This document shows, one piece after another, positions 31,851-43,460 of a DNA stretch of 64,000 nucleotides. A program made the position numbers and the translations under genes. Numbering within the stretch: position 1 is the first letter of the stretch; every line of letters starts with the position of its first letter. The stretch is from Acheta domesticus (Eukaryota; Arthropoda; Insecta; Orthoptera; Gryllidae). The stretch spans positions 70,636,984 through 70,700,983 of the forward strand of contig JAHLJT010003656.1 in assembly GCA_031308135.1 (NCBI GenBank), read 5' to 3'. The notes below the pieces were generated by a model, which saw only the letters and a program-made list of their open reading frames with translations, was not told the DNA's origin and did not search any database.

Positions 31851-34800
31851 TTAGCATTTAGCCAAGGCTTATTTGTAACTTGCGTAGGTTCAAATCTTTT
31901 TTCTGAAAACGCGCTTCCCTGCACGCAAGTCCGTTAAATGCGATGACATTGATCGCGCGCAACATTCAGCAAACTTAATCCGTTCTTTAATGAATTATTA
32001 TTGAAGTGATATGGGTTGAATTCACCTAGAAGTGTGAATCTAGTTTCATTTAAGAGTGCGAATTGATGACTCAGGATATTATGTATGAAATAATATAAAA
32101 ATGATACTCTGCTAAACTGCCTGAGGGGAATCGGTACCAAACCTTGACATTTCCGTGTCCAATTATTTTTACCTGCAGTGAATATGTATTTGCGTAATGT
32201 ATAGTATTTACGAGTAACTTCTATTTATTAAGTATATCATAATAATCGCTACGATATTTCACGTTCTTGAACAAAATATGTAATTTTTCCACTACAAATT
32301 ATCATATTGTGGCATTGTACGACAATGCTGGTGTGTAATGGTAATACGAAATTATCGTGTTTAAAGTTCTTACAAAATTATTGTATTCAGTTTTTTCGAT
32401 TTTTCTTCCATAATATATGTAAATCGTATTTTTAAGAGAGAAATCCTAATTGGTCTAATTTCAATTAAGGTTTGCATCGAAAGAATGTTTCAGAATACAT
32501 TCGAAGAAAATACAGCAATACATTGAGAATATAAACCGTAGAATAGACTAAAAATGGATTTAATATTGGGATTTTCAATGGACAATTATGAATAAAGATT
32601 TACTGTTCTTTCATATTCTTAAAAAAAAATTCCGTTCTGCTATTAGGAAACCGAAAAATTAAGAAAATGTCAAATAATGTACTTCGGGCGGCAATAGTTG
32701 GCAGCTGGCAAGAGTATGTGTCAAGTCCGAATAGATAGCCGAGACCAGAAGAAATAGAAAACTAATACGGGAAGATCTCTGCCTTTCTGTGGCAACCACT
32801 TGTTCATATTCTTTTAATCCACTCCTGTTCTCTGAGAATTTTTCTTGGGGCTCATAGTTGGTAGGGCACATGTATGTATTTTATTAATTTCAAGCACAAA
32901 TTACCCAAAAACTGCTTGTTTAAAAAAATTGTACACGATATTTTTTCGGGCTGATTTTTTAGAATAAATTTTGTTTTACGCAAAAATCTCCATCTCCAAT
33001 TTTGTATTTTTTAAATGTAAAAATTTTGCAATTTTCGAAAAACAAGGAGAGTTTGACGTAAAATGAGAATAGCACCACATTTTTTACCGTCCTTTAACAC
33101 ACAGGAGAAGAAAATTTAAAGAAAAAATGTAGTGCAGTGTTTGAGAAAAAAAATTCAATAAAAAATTGCCTATTATTTTACGCGAAAGGTTTTATGTCGA
33201 AATTTCCTCGCAAGATTACAATACTTTCTCTTCTTATGTACTAACTGACCGACCACTTCCTTGGAGCATTGTTGTTGCGTGTCGTCTAGTGTGGAATCCG
33301 GTAAGTATGAGGTTTCAGTCGGTACTTGCTGTATGAGAATAGACGGAATAATGCAATGAATGTTTGCATTTTTCTTTCAAAATCGAATCTGTTTCTTTAT
33401 TTTGTAATTTTTCACTTGGTATTCGAAGAAACAATTGACTCATCGCACATAGTCAAATACTACGTACTTTATTTTCAGTTTCTTCGCGCATTGCATTTTG
33501 GTATTTGATTTAAAGAATACAAAATTCACATAATTCACATTTTTCTTGCCTAGAAACTTCGAATGCCGAACTTCGGTGGTTTCATTTTAGTGATTTGCCG
33601 GTAGCAAAGGTTTAGATATGGAGTAGGGAAGGAATATTTTTTCCCTCGTTTTTTGACAAATGTATTCTGAGCGCTCTCTTTATTTCAGAGGAATTTTATT
33701 TTCGTGTGATATTTAAACCTTTTAAATCCACTTAAATTTAATAAGAATTAACATTAAATTAGAAACATATAAACATTAAAACTTCTGATATAATCTCAGA
33801 TGTTCAGATGAGGTTTCAGCATTGTGAATGTGATAAGCCAGAAGACCCCAAGGAATTTTCATGAGAGTATCGAATGCCCGGGTGCCTTAGCCGAACATGC
33901 GGAACATTCTTGCAAAAAAGAATTTTATATGTGCTCAGGAAAATGGCAAATTTTCGACAGAAAAATTTTTGAAAATTGCAAAATTTTAACCTTTCAAACT
34001 TACAAAACTCAAAATAGAGATTTTGTTATTTTTTTGCATTGGTATATCTCAATATTTTAAAAGTCTTTAAATATCTTCATACTAACCACATGCTTCGTGC
34101 TTATCCCATGACCGTGAGGCTGGTTCACCGCTGGTCGGTCAAGGCCCGCAGCGGACTGTCCAGCCATAGGACAGGGCATTTCAATATTTTAGGCAGAAAT
34201 TTGAAAGAGATGAGATTCTTTTATACTCAATATAATAATTTAAATCTCTGTCTAAAATATGAAAATGTACCAATGTGAAAAAATGACAAACAAACAGAGA
34301 CAGATTCATTATAACAAAAAATAGGGATTTTTGCCTAACAATATCTGTTATAAAAATAAGCTCTTTAAAAATGTCATGAACATCTTTTAACGAGTAGATT
34401 TTGCGTAATATATGCTTGAAATTCATGCCATTTATTAAAAAAATATTTCTAAAAAATAGTATCGATTTTTTTCAATTTTTTTACGTGGAGAGATATAGAA
34501 ACGCTTACAACAATGGCGCAGGTCTAATTTCCGTTCAGCTATCTGAAATTTTTCGAAAACTGCTAATTTTCCGCCACTATTTGTCCTATTGCGTCATGCA
34601 TAGAGCACCATCGACGCCATCTGAGCACGCGACATATGTGTAATCGAGTAATGGCTACTTTCATGTAGGAAACGACCCCACAATAAGGCCTGCAGATAGT
34701 ACAGACGCAAAAAAAAAGTGATAATAGTATAGCATGTTTTCTTTTCATGCGTTTTTGCTAAACTCTCCTACCAACGAGAGGTTATTTTAAAGACTTCCTT

Positions 34801-36660
34801 GATAAAAATTATGGTTTCGGTGAAAAATAAGATAAAGATGAGAAATGAGCAAGAAATATTCATCGCATGCAGCTATTTACTCACGATTTTTTGTCTTCAC
34901 ATGGTATAAATGCAAGCTTGGTATTTTTTTAATATACTATTGCATATTATAATGTTTTCAATATGTAATCATTTCATCAAAGTCTCTCGAAACAATTTTT
35001 GTTTAAGTTAGCATTAGAGTTTTGCTTCAGTATGTTAAAGCACATTAAAAAGAGGACTTTCAATATGTTTGATAAATTCTTTACAAGTTTTCAAATCACA
35101 TTGTAATCCTGCAATAGCAAATATACTCATCTTGAAGTGAATTTCGTTTTCCTTCTCATCTACTAATAATTTACAACCTGTATTACCATGTATGACAAGT
35201 GCCTTTAAACACATCATCACAAAACACTTTCTCTGTTCTTCACAACAATCCCATAACATTATTGGTACTATAGATTTTGTCTCAACTCAAACAAATCGTA
35301 CCCTTGAAGGTTGTGGCCTTAAACTTAACCTCATTTCCTGAAACAATCATTACAAGTCTTTTAGGACATTAACAAAGAAATATACACATGTGCCCTGAAT
35401 CCTAGTTTCCTTTTCCTCTCTTAAGTAACAGTCGACCCGGTTCGGTATTCAGCCAAACATTGTGAAGACTTGTTTTCAGTGAAAGGAAAACGCAGAAGCA
35501 CACTCGAATTTGGGCAACATAAAAATGAATGACCCCCAGAGCAGACGTGACTCGGCTTAGTGTGACATCACTCTCCATTGCATTACGTGATTGCCAACGT
35601 TTTACTGTTGAGAAAGTGTTGTCAACGTTTTAGTGTTGACAAGTCCTTTTGCATCATGATTAACAGTTTTTTATTGACAGATCAGTGTTGCGTTATTAAA
35701 ACATTTAAGTACTTCTTTTAGGCTCTTAGTTGTTCAATTTAAAATATAATACTTTGAAAATTTCTTGGAATTTTACATTCCGTATCTGTTGGGACTTCAT
35801 TTCCATTCCGTATCACCAAAATGGGTCAAAAGAACTACTTTTTTAAGTACTACTTTTCAAGTATAGAAATGGTATCCGCAATTCTTCGAAACTTATCTTC
35901 ACTTTTCGGTTTGAACATGCTCCGGCAATAAGGAAATTAACAATTATATTGCGTATATTTCTGGGAACGGAATCTTTGTCCACTCACAGGTGTTGTCACA
36001 ACCACAATGCGACAGAAGTGTGATTTTCAAGAGAGCTTTGTTTAAAGAATAAAATCATTAATTATGCATTTTACTGAATGCAAAGCGCATTCACCGTTAG
36101 GGGTACATACGAAGGAGATTGTATGGAACAGTAGAAATCAATTGAAGTCAATTGAAAAAATATTTAGGAACAAAGATATTTTACTTCGCTCTTAGAGAAA
36201 ATTCGTCTCTAATGTCTCGATTCTAGGCCGACAAGGTCTTGGAAGCTTTAAACCGCTCTTTACTTTATACGAGGAAAACATTAAAAGAAAAGTTGGGAGT
36301 GTTTTTTACAATAATTGTTTAAAAAATGCTTACATATCCTGCAAAAGTACTCGTATTTTTGAAAAATTGTGTATGACCTTATTTCAAGATTTATCTTTGT
36401 CAAAACATTTTATAAAAAAATGTCTATCTTGAAAAAAGGAATTTTAGGAAGACACCAAACAATTGTTAAACATTTGCATTTTTTGAAAATTCAGATATTT
36501 GAACGTAAATGAGACCTGCGACAATTTTTAAGAGTACTTTACACTACCTGAGAACAAAGTTTAATAAAAAATGGAGTTAATTTGTAGGAAATTTAGGAAA
36601 TGCTTTCATTTCCTTTTTAGGAAATAGTTTCACCGTAATCTATGAGGTTGCACACTGGCT
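31851..36660. other. 4.8 kb AT-rich interval, no gene recognised
   Basis: A long AT-rich stretch without coding signal, SINE, TIR element or tandem array that I can support. The motif GGAAAATGGCAAATTTTCG near 33940 resembles GAAAAAATGGCGAATTTTCGG near 55390, and both lie in A/T-rich sequence full of AAATTTTTGAAAA-type motifs, so a shared eroded repeat is possible. A GC-richer patch at 34110-34170 is unexplained. Confidence 0.35.
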
Positions 36661-36662
36661 AA

Positions 36663-36758
36663 CAGCAACCAAAGGACTTCTTTGCTGCTGAGTTTCAAGG
36701 ACTTGTAATGAGATGGGATAAGTGCCTGAATGTACAGGGTGATTATGTGGAAAAGTGA
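36663..36758 (+). pseudogene. Mariner transposase C-terminal fragment
   Basis: Thirty-one codons followed by TGA, reading QQPKDFFAAEFQGLVMRWDK and then CLNVQGDYVEK. The pattern (E/D)FF..GF..LV.RWDKC....GDYVEK is the conserved C-terminus of one lineage of mariner transposases, immediately before the stop. Upstream DNA shows no HDN or SPDLAP motif, so the rest of the gene is gone or lies beyond recognition. Confidence 0.8.
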
Positions 36759-36759
36759 A

Positions 36760-37020
36760 ATAAATGTCAGAAAATTACTTTGATTATTTTTGCCTCAATC
36801 CCGTTTGCGACTTATTTATTGACTTACCCTCGTAACATTAATTTACGAATTTCACTGCCATCTTGCAGCAAATCTTTAAAATACAAACCCAACATTTAGA
36901 TACATCTATAGGGCGTCGAAATACACTAATATTTCAATTTCATCGGAAATGTGGCATAGCTTGTTATGGTCCCAAAATAATCATGTTTGCCCACGAGGAT
37001 TAGCTCATAGCGAACTTTCA
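36760..37020. other. Possible 3' flank of the mariner fragment
   Basis: Sequence directly after the transposase stop, ordinary and AT-rich. A mariner 3' inverted repeat may lie near 36830 but could not be confirmed without the partner end. Confidence 0.2.
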
Positions 37021-37024
37021 TAAA

Positions 37025-37222
37025 TCTGTCATCTATCTATTAATATATATCTACCTGTCCTCTATCTTTCTATTAATATATGTCATCTATCTCTCTATTA
37101 ATATATCTGTCATATATCTCTCTATTAATATATCTGCCATCTATCGCTCTATTAATATACCTGTCTGTCTTCTATCTATCTATCTATTAATATATCTATC
37201 TGTAATCTATCCATCTATTAAT
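37025..37222. repeat. Degenerate minisatellite of about 30 bp, TCTATTAATATATCTGTCATC type
   Basis: About seven units built on CTATTAATATA followed by TCTGTCATCTATC-like spacers of variable length. Confidence 0.9.
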
Positions 37223-37244
37223 ATGTCTATATCTTGGGACTATG

Positions 37245-37500
37245 CACTTCCACTCCCTCCGGAGAAGGCGAAGGCGCGGGCGGCGGCGTTGGTGGACGCC
37301 GCTCCGCCACCAGCCCCGCCCCTCCCCTCCAACGCAGGGGGCTGCGCTGCACGTGGCACATGCCACGTGCGACGCCAGGTGCGCCCTCGATCGCTCGCCC
37401 CGCTGAGGAAGGTGATCTCCTCCACTTGCGTGCGCCGCCCCGCCCCGCCCCGCCCCTCCGCTCCCAATAACGCCATCTGTCTTTGGCTCCGCGCGTGTCC
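37245..37500. other. GC-rich patch
   Basis: CpG-rich DNA open in several frames on both strands, a compositional effect. It contains a palindromic GGCACATGCCACGTGC core near 37354. No gene recognised. Confidence 0.3.
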
Positions 37501-38219
37501 TATCGATTTTCTTGGGCCTCGAGGATCCTGGCGCCCTTTCATTGAAGGTCCCGTTGCTTCTTTCATCGCCCTGATTCTTCATTCATCCTTTGACATTCGC
37601 GTCCGACTTCTCGGCAGTATCTGTAAATTAACGGTACTTCCAATGCCTATTCAATTATAGTATATTGACGTTAATGCGTTTTAATAATTATTCAGAATAT
37701 TTTTATATTATTTTCTTCCTTCTTATCGTCATTTCTTATATTCAAACGAAGTACTTCAGCAACATACGATTCGCAATACGATCAATTGGATGTAATCAAT
37801 TCGGAAATCGCATTTTCATTATTAGATCGTACCCAAACCTAGTAACGCTCTGGGAATAGTATTTGAATCTTCCGATGTGCTATCATAAACATGAATGTGC
37901 TATCTTCTATTGTGGATTTCTTTGCAGTATTTTATTTCTGTTAGTGATCAAGTGGTGTAAATGAGTTATGTCGAGATCTTTGTAAATCGTCTTTTTTCTC
38001 AGACACTTCTTAAAATTTTAGTTTCGAATCTTCGAAAAACTTCTAGATTCGATTTCTGTAACAGAATTCTGTAGTCAATGATACAAGTGAGTGTCGGTTT
38101 TGTAAATAAGTTCTTTGGTGAATATCGAAAGTTTCGATCTTCGGATAATAAGCCATGATCATTTCAGTGTTTTTCTTTAACAGCTTTATTTCTATCTGTT
38201 CAATCCATTGATTTTTCAG
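37501..38219. other. Unannotated interval
   Basis: No supported feature. Confidence 0.25.
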
Positions 38220-38289
38220 AGATTTTAATTACTTAACACTAGAACAAGGTTAGGGCATAGGCAGGCGGGGAGTTCATTTAGTTAAAGCT

Positions 38290-38590
38290 CCCTCTCACTT
38301 ATTTCAGTGTTTTAAAATGTGCTTCTTTCCGCTTAGTTTTGAAGTCCATTTTCAAATTTAATCGTTTATCTAAATGTAGCTCAAGATAATTCACTGTTTG
38401 GGATTCGACGAGATTTGTATTGTTTAATCTTTTCTCCGGACACTTTTCTTTGCTTAATGAGATAGTGACATGACTTTTTTGCTACATTAACTGTACATTA
38501 CATTGCTACATTACCTGATATTGGTGTACACATTCTCTCTTTTTTTAGATGAACTTGAATAGCTATGTCGTCTGCGAAGGTGGAAATTGT
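38290..38590 (-). pseudogene. Jockey-type reverse transcriptase fragment
   Basis: The minus strand reads FADDIAIQVHLKKERM at 38533-38580, the catalytic Asp-Asp box, then after stops and frame changes NYLELHLDKRLNLKM near 38370-38400. The latter corresponds to the VKYLGLHLDRRLTWKxHI motif downstream of the active site in Jockey reverse transcriptases. Spacing fits. Both flanks are unrecognisable, so only about 300 bases of the domain survive. It is more eroded than the 21.7-26.6 kb element. Confidence 0.75.
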
Positions 38591-39375
38591 GGCGCGTTAA
38601 GTTACTCGCAAATCGGAAGTGGAAGTCATGTATAATAAGGATTCGTCATTGCAGCATATCTGCAGGTAAGATTTAAATAGCAGATGGGCAGAGAGACAAA
38701 TTACTTTAAATTCAGACAAAGCATTATAGTACTTCACTTGAAAGTGGCGATTGCGAAGGTACAATTGGAGCAATAAAGTATGAGAATGAGGTAGAATTTT
38801 CATGCTAAATCTTGATTAATATTGGCTAAATATCCAAATTTTTTTGTCCTTTAATACAGCTTTATGAACAAATTTTATTCATAATGTGACAAGTGAAAAA
38901 AGGGAATATGTAAAAAAAAATTTCACGTGACTTACGCTCGTTACATTGTCTAACGTTGCTCAATAACATTTTAGATTATCATTACTGTAACCACATCTGT
39001 ATTTTACCAACATAATTTGCATTTGTCAGTCTGTAACAAAACATTTTCCTTTCATTTTATTGTTGCTACTCTTACAAACTTCTTATAGAAACCGTCTGTT
39101 CAAAACCTCAAAAATCAATCCACCAAACACCACCTGCAGAAAGAAGCATAAATACAATTTATTTCAATGTTCACAACAATTTTATAATTCGTACTATGTG
39201 CATGACGGACTTAAAAATTCGTAAATAAGGCCGACAGTTACAGGGGAAGATAATGTGGTTAAGCGGGGTTAAGATCCTGAGAAATATGCAAGAGGAGTGG
39301 AAGGAATATGCAAGAAAAGTGGAAGGAAAAACGCGAACACCCACATTTTATTTTTTTCTCTTCTTTACTGATTGA
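38591..39375. other. Unannotated interval
   Basis: No supported feature; GATCCTGAGAAATATGCAAG and a repeat of GGAATATGCAAGA near 39280-39315 form a small local duplication. Confidence 0.25.
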
Positions 39376-39377
39376 AC

Positions 39378-39920
39378 AGTAATTCCGAGTGCGTCAGCTG
39401 CTAAAACTAAATGCAACTGCAAATGCTAAAGTCATTAGTCCCGTAAGTGTAGTGCATTGTTTTCCGCTAGTGGTGGCGGTGATCTTCCTTCCTGGATCGT
39501 GAGATCCGGTGCAGACCTATGCCGGTTTGCGAGGATTTTCCTCAACTAGGTATCACCCGCCAGCGGACACTGCCAAAACCAGAAAAAGCTCTGAGCTCCC
39601 GACAAGTGTGATAGTGTCATCCATGTGAGTGTGTTTGCAAGGGAGGAAGATAGGACGAGGAAGGAATGATTGCGCGCTGTCCGTGCCCAGTGTGTGCGGG
39701 TATTGCTCCGGCATTCGTCTGATTTTTATCGGAGAAACCACGAAAAACTACCAATCAGAGCAGCCGGCCGCTAGAATTCTCCTCCAGACAGCGGCTGAAT
39801 TCGATCTACGTATCTAGGCTGGTATCAAACATCCTGCATTGTCGGAACTCGAACCCTAGGACCTCCCGGTGAAAGGCGCTGTGACAGAAGTGACATCACT
39901 TCATGCCCTGAGCCACCTCT
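39378..39920 (-). mobile_element. SINE-1 copy D, most complete, with tRNA-like Pol III head
   Basis: The best copy of the family. On the minus strand it begins with a tRNA-like head: A-box TGGCTCAGGGC at 39904-39914, then B-box GGTTCGAGTTCC at 39844-39855, about 50 bases apart as in internal Pol III promoters. A 400-bp body follows (GCCGCTGTCTGGAGGAG, GGTTTCTCCGAT, GGGAGCTCAGAGC, CGGATCTCACGATCC). The 3' end carries GCGTCAG..CTCGGAATTACTG, matching GACGCGCTCGGAATCACTAA in the inverted copy at 62090. Length about 540 bp. No coding capacity, so it would depend on a LINE for mobility. Confidence 0.85.
39844..39915 (-). promoter_or_regulatory. Internal Pol III promoter (A and B boxes) of SINE-1
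   Basis: A-box TGGCTCAGGGC and B-box GGTTCGAGTTCC on the minus strand agree with TRGYNNARNGG and GGTTCGANTCC. The sequence between does not fold as an intact tRNA cloverleaf as far as I can see, so this is SINE-type rather than a tRNA gene. Confidence 0.65.
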
Positions 39921-39989
39921 GCGTTCTTTTTCTTTATCTTCGTGCAAAAACACGAAGGAAAGCTTGCAATTTCGTGCCTTCGCCTGGTG

Positions 39990-40320
39990 ACCCAATGACC
40001 CCGACGGGATCACTCACGCCGTCCGACTGCTTTCGCCTCCCTCCTGCCATTTTCCCTCGCCCCTCGCCACCTGGCGCGCTCCGCGCATGTCCACGAGCAC
40101 GCGTGCTCGCGCGCGCGGACTCGCCCGCGGCCTTAATTGAAGAGTGGCCTTTAATTGCGCGCCACTAATTACCACGTCGCCCGCGGCAGCTGGCGAGCGC
40201 CTCTGCGGCGAGAGGGCGAGCAGGCGTTGGTGGGTGCTGGGGCGGGCGGGTGCGGAGAGCGCGCGGCCGTGCGGGGCGGGCGGGGAGCAGGTGGGCGAGT
40301 GCAATCCCGGACGAGAGGGT
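39990..40320. other. GC/CpG-rich patch before the G-rich array
   Basis: CpG-dense with ACGCGTGCTCGCGCGCGCGG near 40099. Open on several frames by composition. It grades into the G-rich repeat. Confidence 0.3.
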
Positions 40321-42158
40321 GAGTGGGCAGGCGAGTTATAATGCGAGAGAACGGGGTCTTTGGCGAACAGTTGTATTAGTGGGTAGCTGAGTGGGTTGGC
40401 GGACCAGTGAGCGGTGAACGGGAGGGTGAGTGGGTAGGTGGGTTATGAAGTGTGTGTGCAAGCGAGCAGATGAGTGGGCAGTTAAGTAAGCGGATGAGAG
40501 GACGGGCGAGTGGAAGTGCAAAGAGAACGACCGGGGTCTCTGGCAAACAGTTGGTTTAGTGGGTGGCTGAGTGCATAGGCGAACAAATGGGCGGGTGAGT
40601 CGGCAACAGGGGGTGGAAGTATATGAGCGAGCGAGTGGGCAGGAAAGTGAACGGGAGAGAGGACGGATTAGAGGGCGGGTGAGCGGAAACGCAAGAGCAC
40701 GAACGGGATCTCAGGCGAACAGTTGGGTTAGTGGGTGGCTCGGTGAGTAGGCGGACAAATGGACTGGTGAATCGGCAATCGAGTGGTGGGTGAGCTGGCT
40801 ACCGAGGGTGGGCAGATACGTGAACGGGAGAGAGGACGGGTGAGTGGGCGTGCGAGAGAACGAGCGGGGGTCCTCTGGAGAGTGGTGCGTTTGTCGCAGT
40901 GAGTATGCGGGTGGGTGAGTAAGCAGGCGAGTGAACGAGCGGCGTTCAGGGCGCGTCGGTGGGATAGAAGATAGGCTAGTGAGTGGGGGGGTGAAAGGGC
41001 GGGTGAGTGAGCGAAAGAGTGGGCGAGTGAACGATTGAATGGGCAGGCGAGTAGGTGAATAAGTAGACGGGCGAATGGCTAAGCGAGTGCACAAGCGGGA
41101 TGCCGTGGCGAGTGGATGAGTTAGCGGTTAGGCGAGTGAGTGACCCAGTGAATGGAGAGTGAGTGAGCGAAAGAATAGGATTTCAAAGGGCGTGCGAGTA
41201 AGCGGGCGGGTTAGCGAGGAAGGTCTATGGCGCGCCGGTAAGATAGAAAGATGGTGAGCAAGTGAATGGGTGATTAAGCGGGCGAGTATATAGATGAGTA
41301 GGAGCGGGCTGCGAAAGGGTGAGTGAAAGAGGGAGGAGCGCGTCGGCCGATTAGGGAGCAGGGGAGTGAATGTGCGAGTGTGTGGGCTGCGAAAGAATGG
41401 GAGAGAATGAGTAGTCGGACGAGTGGGCGGGTGAGTACACGGGAGAGTGCACAAGCGAGTGGATGAGTTAGTGGGTGAGCGAGTGAGTAACCGAATAAAT
41501 GGGCGGGCGAGTGGGCTGCCAAAAAAACATGTAAGCCGGCAGGTGAATAAGGCCCGAGCGGGCACTGGGGCACGGTCGGTCAGTTACAGAGGTGGCGAGT
41601 AAGTGAATGGGTGACTGGGTGGGCGAGTAGGTGGATGAATGGGCAGGTGAGTGGACTGCAAAAGAATGGGTGAGTGAGGAAATGAGTAGTGGGGCGGGTG
41701 AGTACACGGGCGAGTGCACAAGCGAGTGGATGAGTTAGTGGGTGAGGCGAGTGAGTAACCGAGTGAATGGGCGGGCCAGTGGGCTGCCAAAGAACAGGTG
41801 AGTAAGCCGGGAGGTGACCGAGCGGGCTCTGGGGCACGTCGGTCAGTTAGAGAGGTGTTGAGTAACTGAATGGGTGACTGGGTTGGCGAGTAGGTGGATG
41901 AATGGGCAGGTAAGTGGGCTGCAAAAGGGTGCGTGTGTAGGCGGGCGAGTGAGCGAATTGGCTATAGGACGTGTTGATATGTTAGAGGGCGGGCGAGTGA
42001 GTGGATGAGAAGAGTGGGTGATGAGCAGGTGAATTGGCGAATGAGAAGGCGGGTGAGTAAGCAGGTGAGCGCACGAGCGGGAGATCCTAAAGAGTGGTTG
42101 AGTTATTGGATGGGCGAGTGATTGTCCAGTGAATGGGCGGGCGGGTAGGCGAGTGATT
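40321..42158. repeat. G-rich degenerate quasi-repeat (GAGTGGGCGGGTGAGTGAGCGA type)
   Basis: About 1.8 kb built from short G/A/T words (GAGTGGGC, GGGTGAGT, GGCGAGTG, GAGCGA), with C nearly restricted to GCG/GGC contexts. This makes the plus strand strongly G-rich. Longer blocks recur: ACAAGCGAGTGGATGAGTTAG at about 41452 and 41719, GTGGGCTGCCAAA at 41511 and 41789, and GGTCTCTGGC at 40357 and 40541. The minus-strand frames rich in Ser-Pro-Thr-His-Leu are translations of these repeats. Confidence 0.9.
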
Positions 42159-42159
42159 T

Positions 42160-42668
42160 GTTGGGTACGTTGGCGACCGAGTGTGCCTGCGAGGGGGCAA
42201 GTGGCGGCCCGAGTTGGGGGGTGAGAAGCCAGGCGAGAGAGCGAGGGAGTGGGCGGGTGAATTGACGGATACGTTGTAGACCGAGCGGGCAGGCGAGAGG
42301 GCGAGTGGAAGAAGGCAGGCAAGCGGAGAGGGGGAGTGGGTTGGTGATTTGACGGATACGTTGGCGACCGAGTGTGCCTGCGAGGGGGCAACGTGGACGG
42401 GCCGAGTTGGGGGGGTGAGAAGCCAGGCGAGAGAGCGAGGGAGTGGGCGGGTGAATTGACGGATACGTTGTAGACCGAGCGGGCAGGGCGAGAGGGCGAG
42501 TGGAGAAGGCAGGCAAGCGAAGAGGGGGGAGTGGGTTGGTGATTTGACGGATACGTTGGCGACCGAGTGTGCCTGCGAGGGGGCAAGTGGACGGCCGAGT
42601 TGGCGGGAGAGAAGTCAGGCGAGAGAGCGAGGGAGTGGGTGGGTGAATTGACGGATACGTTGTAGAGC
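42160..42668. repeat. 193-bp tandem repeat, about 2.6 units
   Basis: TTGGCGACCGAGTGTGCCTG begins at 42170, 42361 and 42556, giving steps of 191 and 195. Each unit contains GAGAGCGAGGGAGTGGG, GACGGATACGTTGTAGACCG and GGGTTGGTGATTTGACGG. Small length differences shift the reading frame between units. Confidence 0.92.
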
Positions 42669-42972
42669 AAGCGGGCAGGCGAGGAGGGAGAGTGGAGAAG
42701 GCAGGCAGGCGAGAGGGCGAGTGGAGAAGGCAGGCGAGAGGGCGAGTGGAGAAGGCAGGCGGAGAGGGCGAGTGGAGAAAGGCAGGCGAGAGGGCGAGTG
42801 GAGAAGGCAGGCGAGAGGGGCGAGTGGAGAAGGCAGGCGAGAGGGCGAGTGGAGAAGGCAGGCGAGAGGGGCGAGTGGAGAAGGCAGGCGAGAGGGCGAG
42901 TGGAGAAGGCAGGCGAGAGGGGCGAGTGGAGAAGGCAGGCGAGAGGCGAGTGGAGAAGGCAGGCAAGCGAGA
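42669..42972. repeat. 25/26-bp minisatellite with 51-bp dimer
   Basis: About eleven units of GGCGAGTGGAGAAGGCAGGC plus GAGAG. From about 42800 to 42945 units ending GAGAGGG and GAGAGGGG alternate, so the true period is 25+26 = 51 bp. Because 51 is 17 codons, the frame stays open across the array and yields a 17-residue Leu/Pro/Ser repeat. Confidence 0.93.
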
Positions 42973-43460
42973 GGGGGAGTGGGCGGGTGGGCCCTTCCGC
43001 CAGGCACAGGCGGGCAGGTATGGGTGTGAGGGCGAGCAGGCAATCTCCAAGGTGCCGGGGTGCGAATTCAATTCCGCAACAGTTTGCGCGCGTGAGGTCG
43101 TGCGAGGGGGAGGAGAAAAACGATTTCGCGAGGGCGCCTCGGAAACCTCTCGAGATTGAGACGTGACAAAAGAAGTTGGAATCGCGAAGCGCGTGCTCGA
43201 AATTTGGGATACCGTCCGCATTGTGTGCGCCGCATTAAGGCTTGATTTGGGTTTTTTGTGCGCGCGACTCGAAGGTTTCAAACGCCGTCACTGCCAGCGG
43301 AAATTTAGATTGGTGCTCTCGAGAGGAGAAAAAGATGGAACGGTAGTTTACAGGGTAGAGGGTTTAAAACGCTATTCGTTTTTTGAGGGGAGTGCTGGAA
43401 TTTCATGTTTTTTTTTTGAGGTTGAAGATGAAAAATCTTTTTCGTGTAACAGTTTATAAT
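42973..43460. other. GC-to-AT transition zone after the array
   Basis: CpG-rich until about 43290, then AT-rich. No gene recognised. The 98-codon plus frame at 43163-43459 has no supporting feature. Confidence 0.25.

Noticed and set aside
40336..42670. Many 60-275 codon Thr/Pro/His/Ser-rich minus-strand frames
   Set aside because: Produced by C-poor, G-rich repeats on the plus strand, which remove stop codons. Not genes.
42103..43281. 392-codon minus-strand open frame rich in Leu-Pro-Ser-Arg repeats
   Set aside because: It coincides with the 193-bp and 25/26-bp tandem arrays and is explained by their codon-multiple dimer period. No non-repetitive domain.
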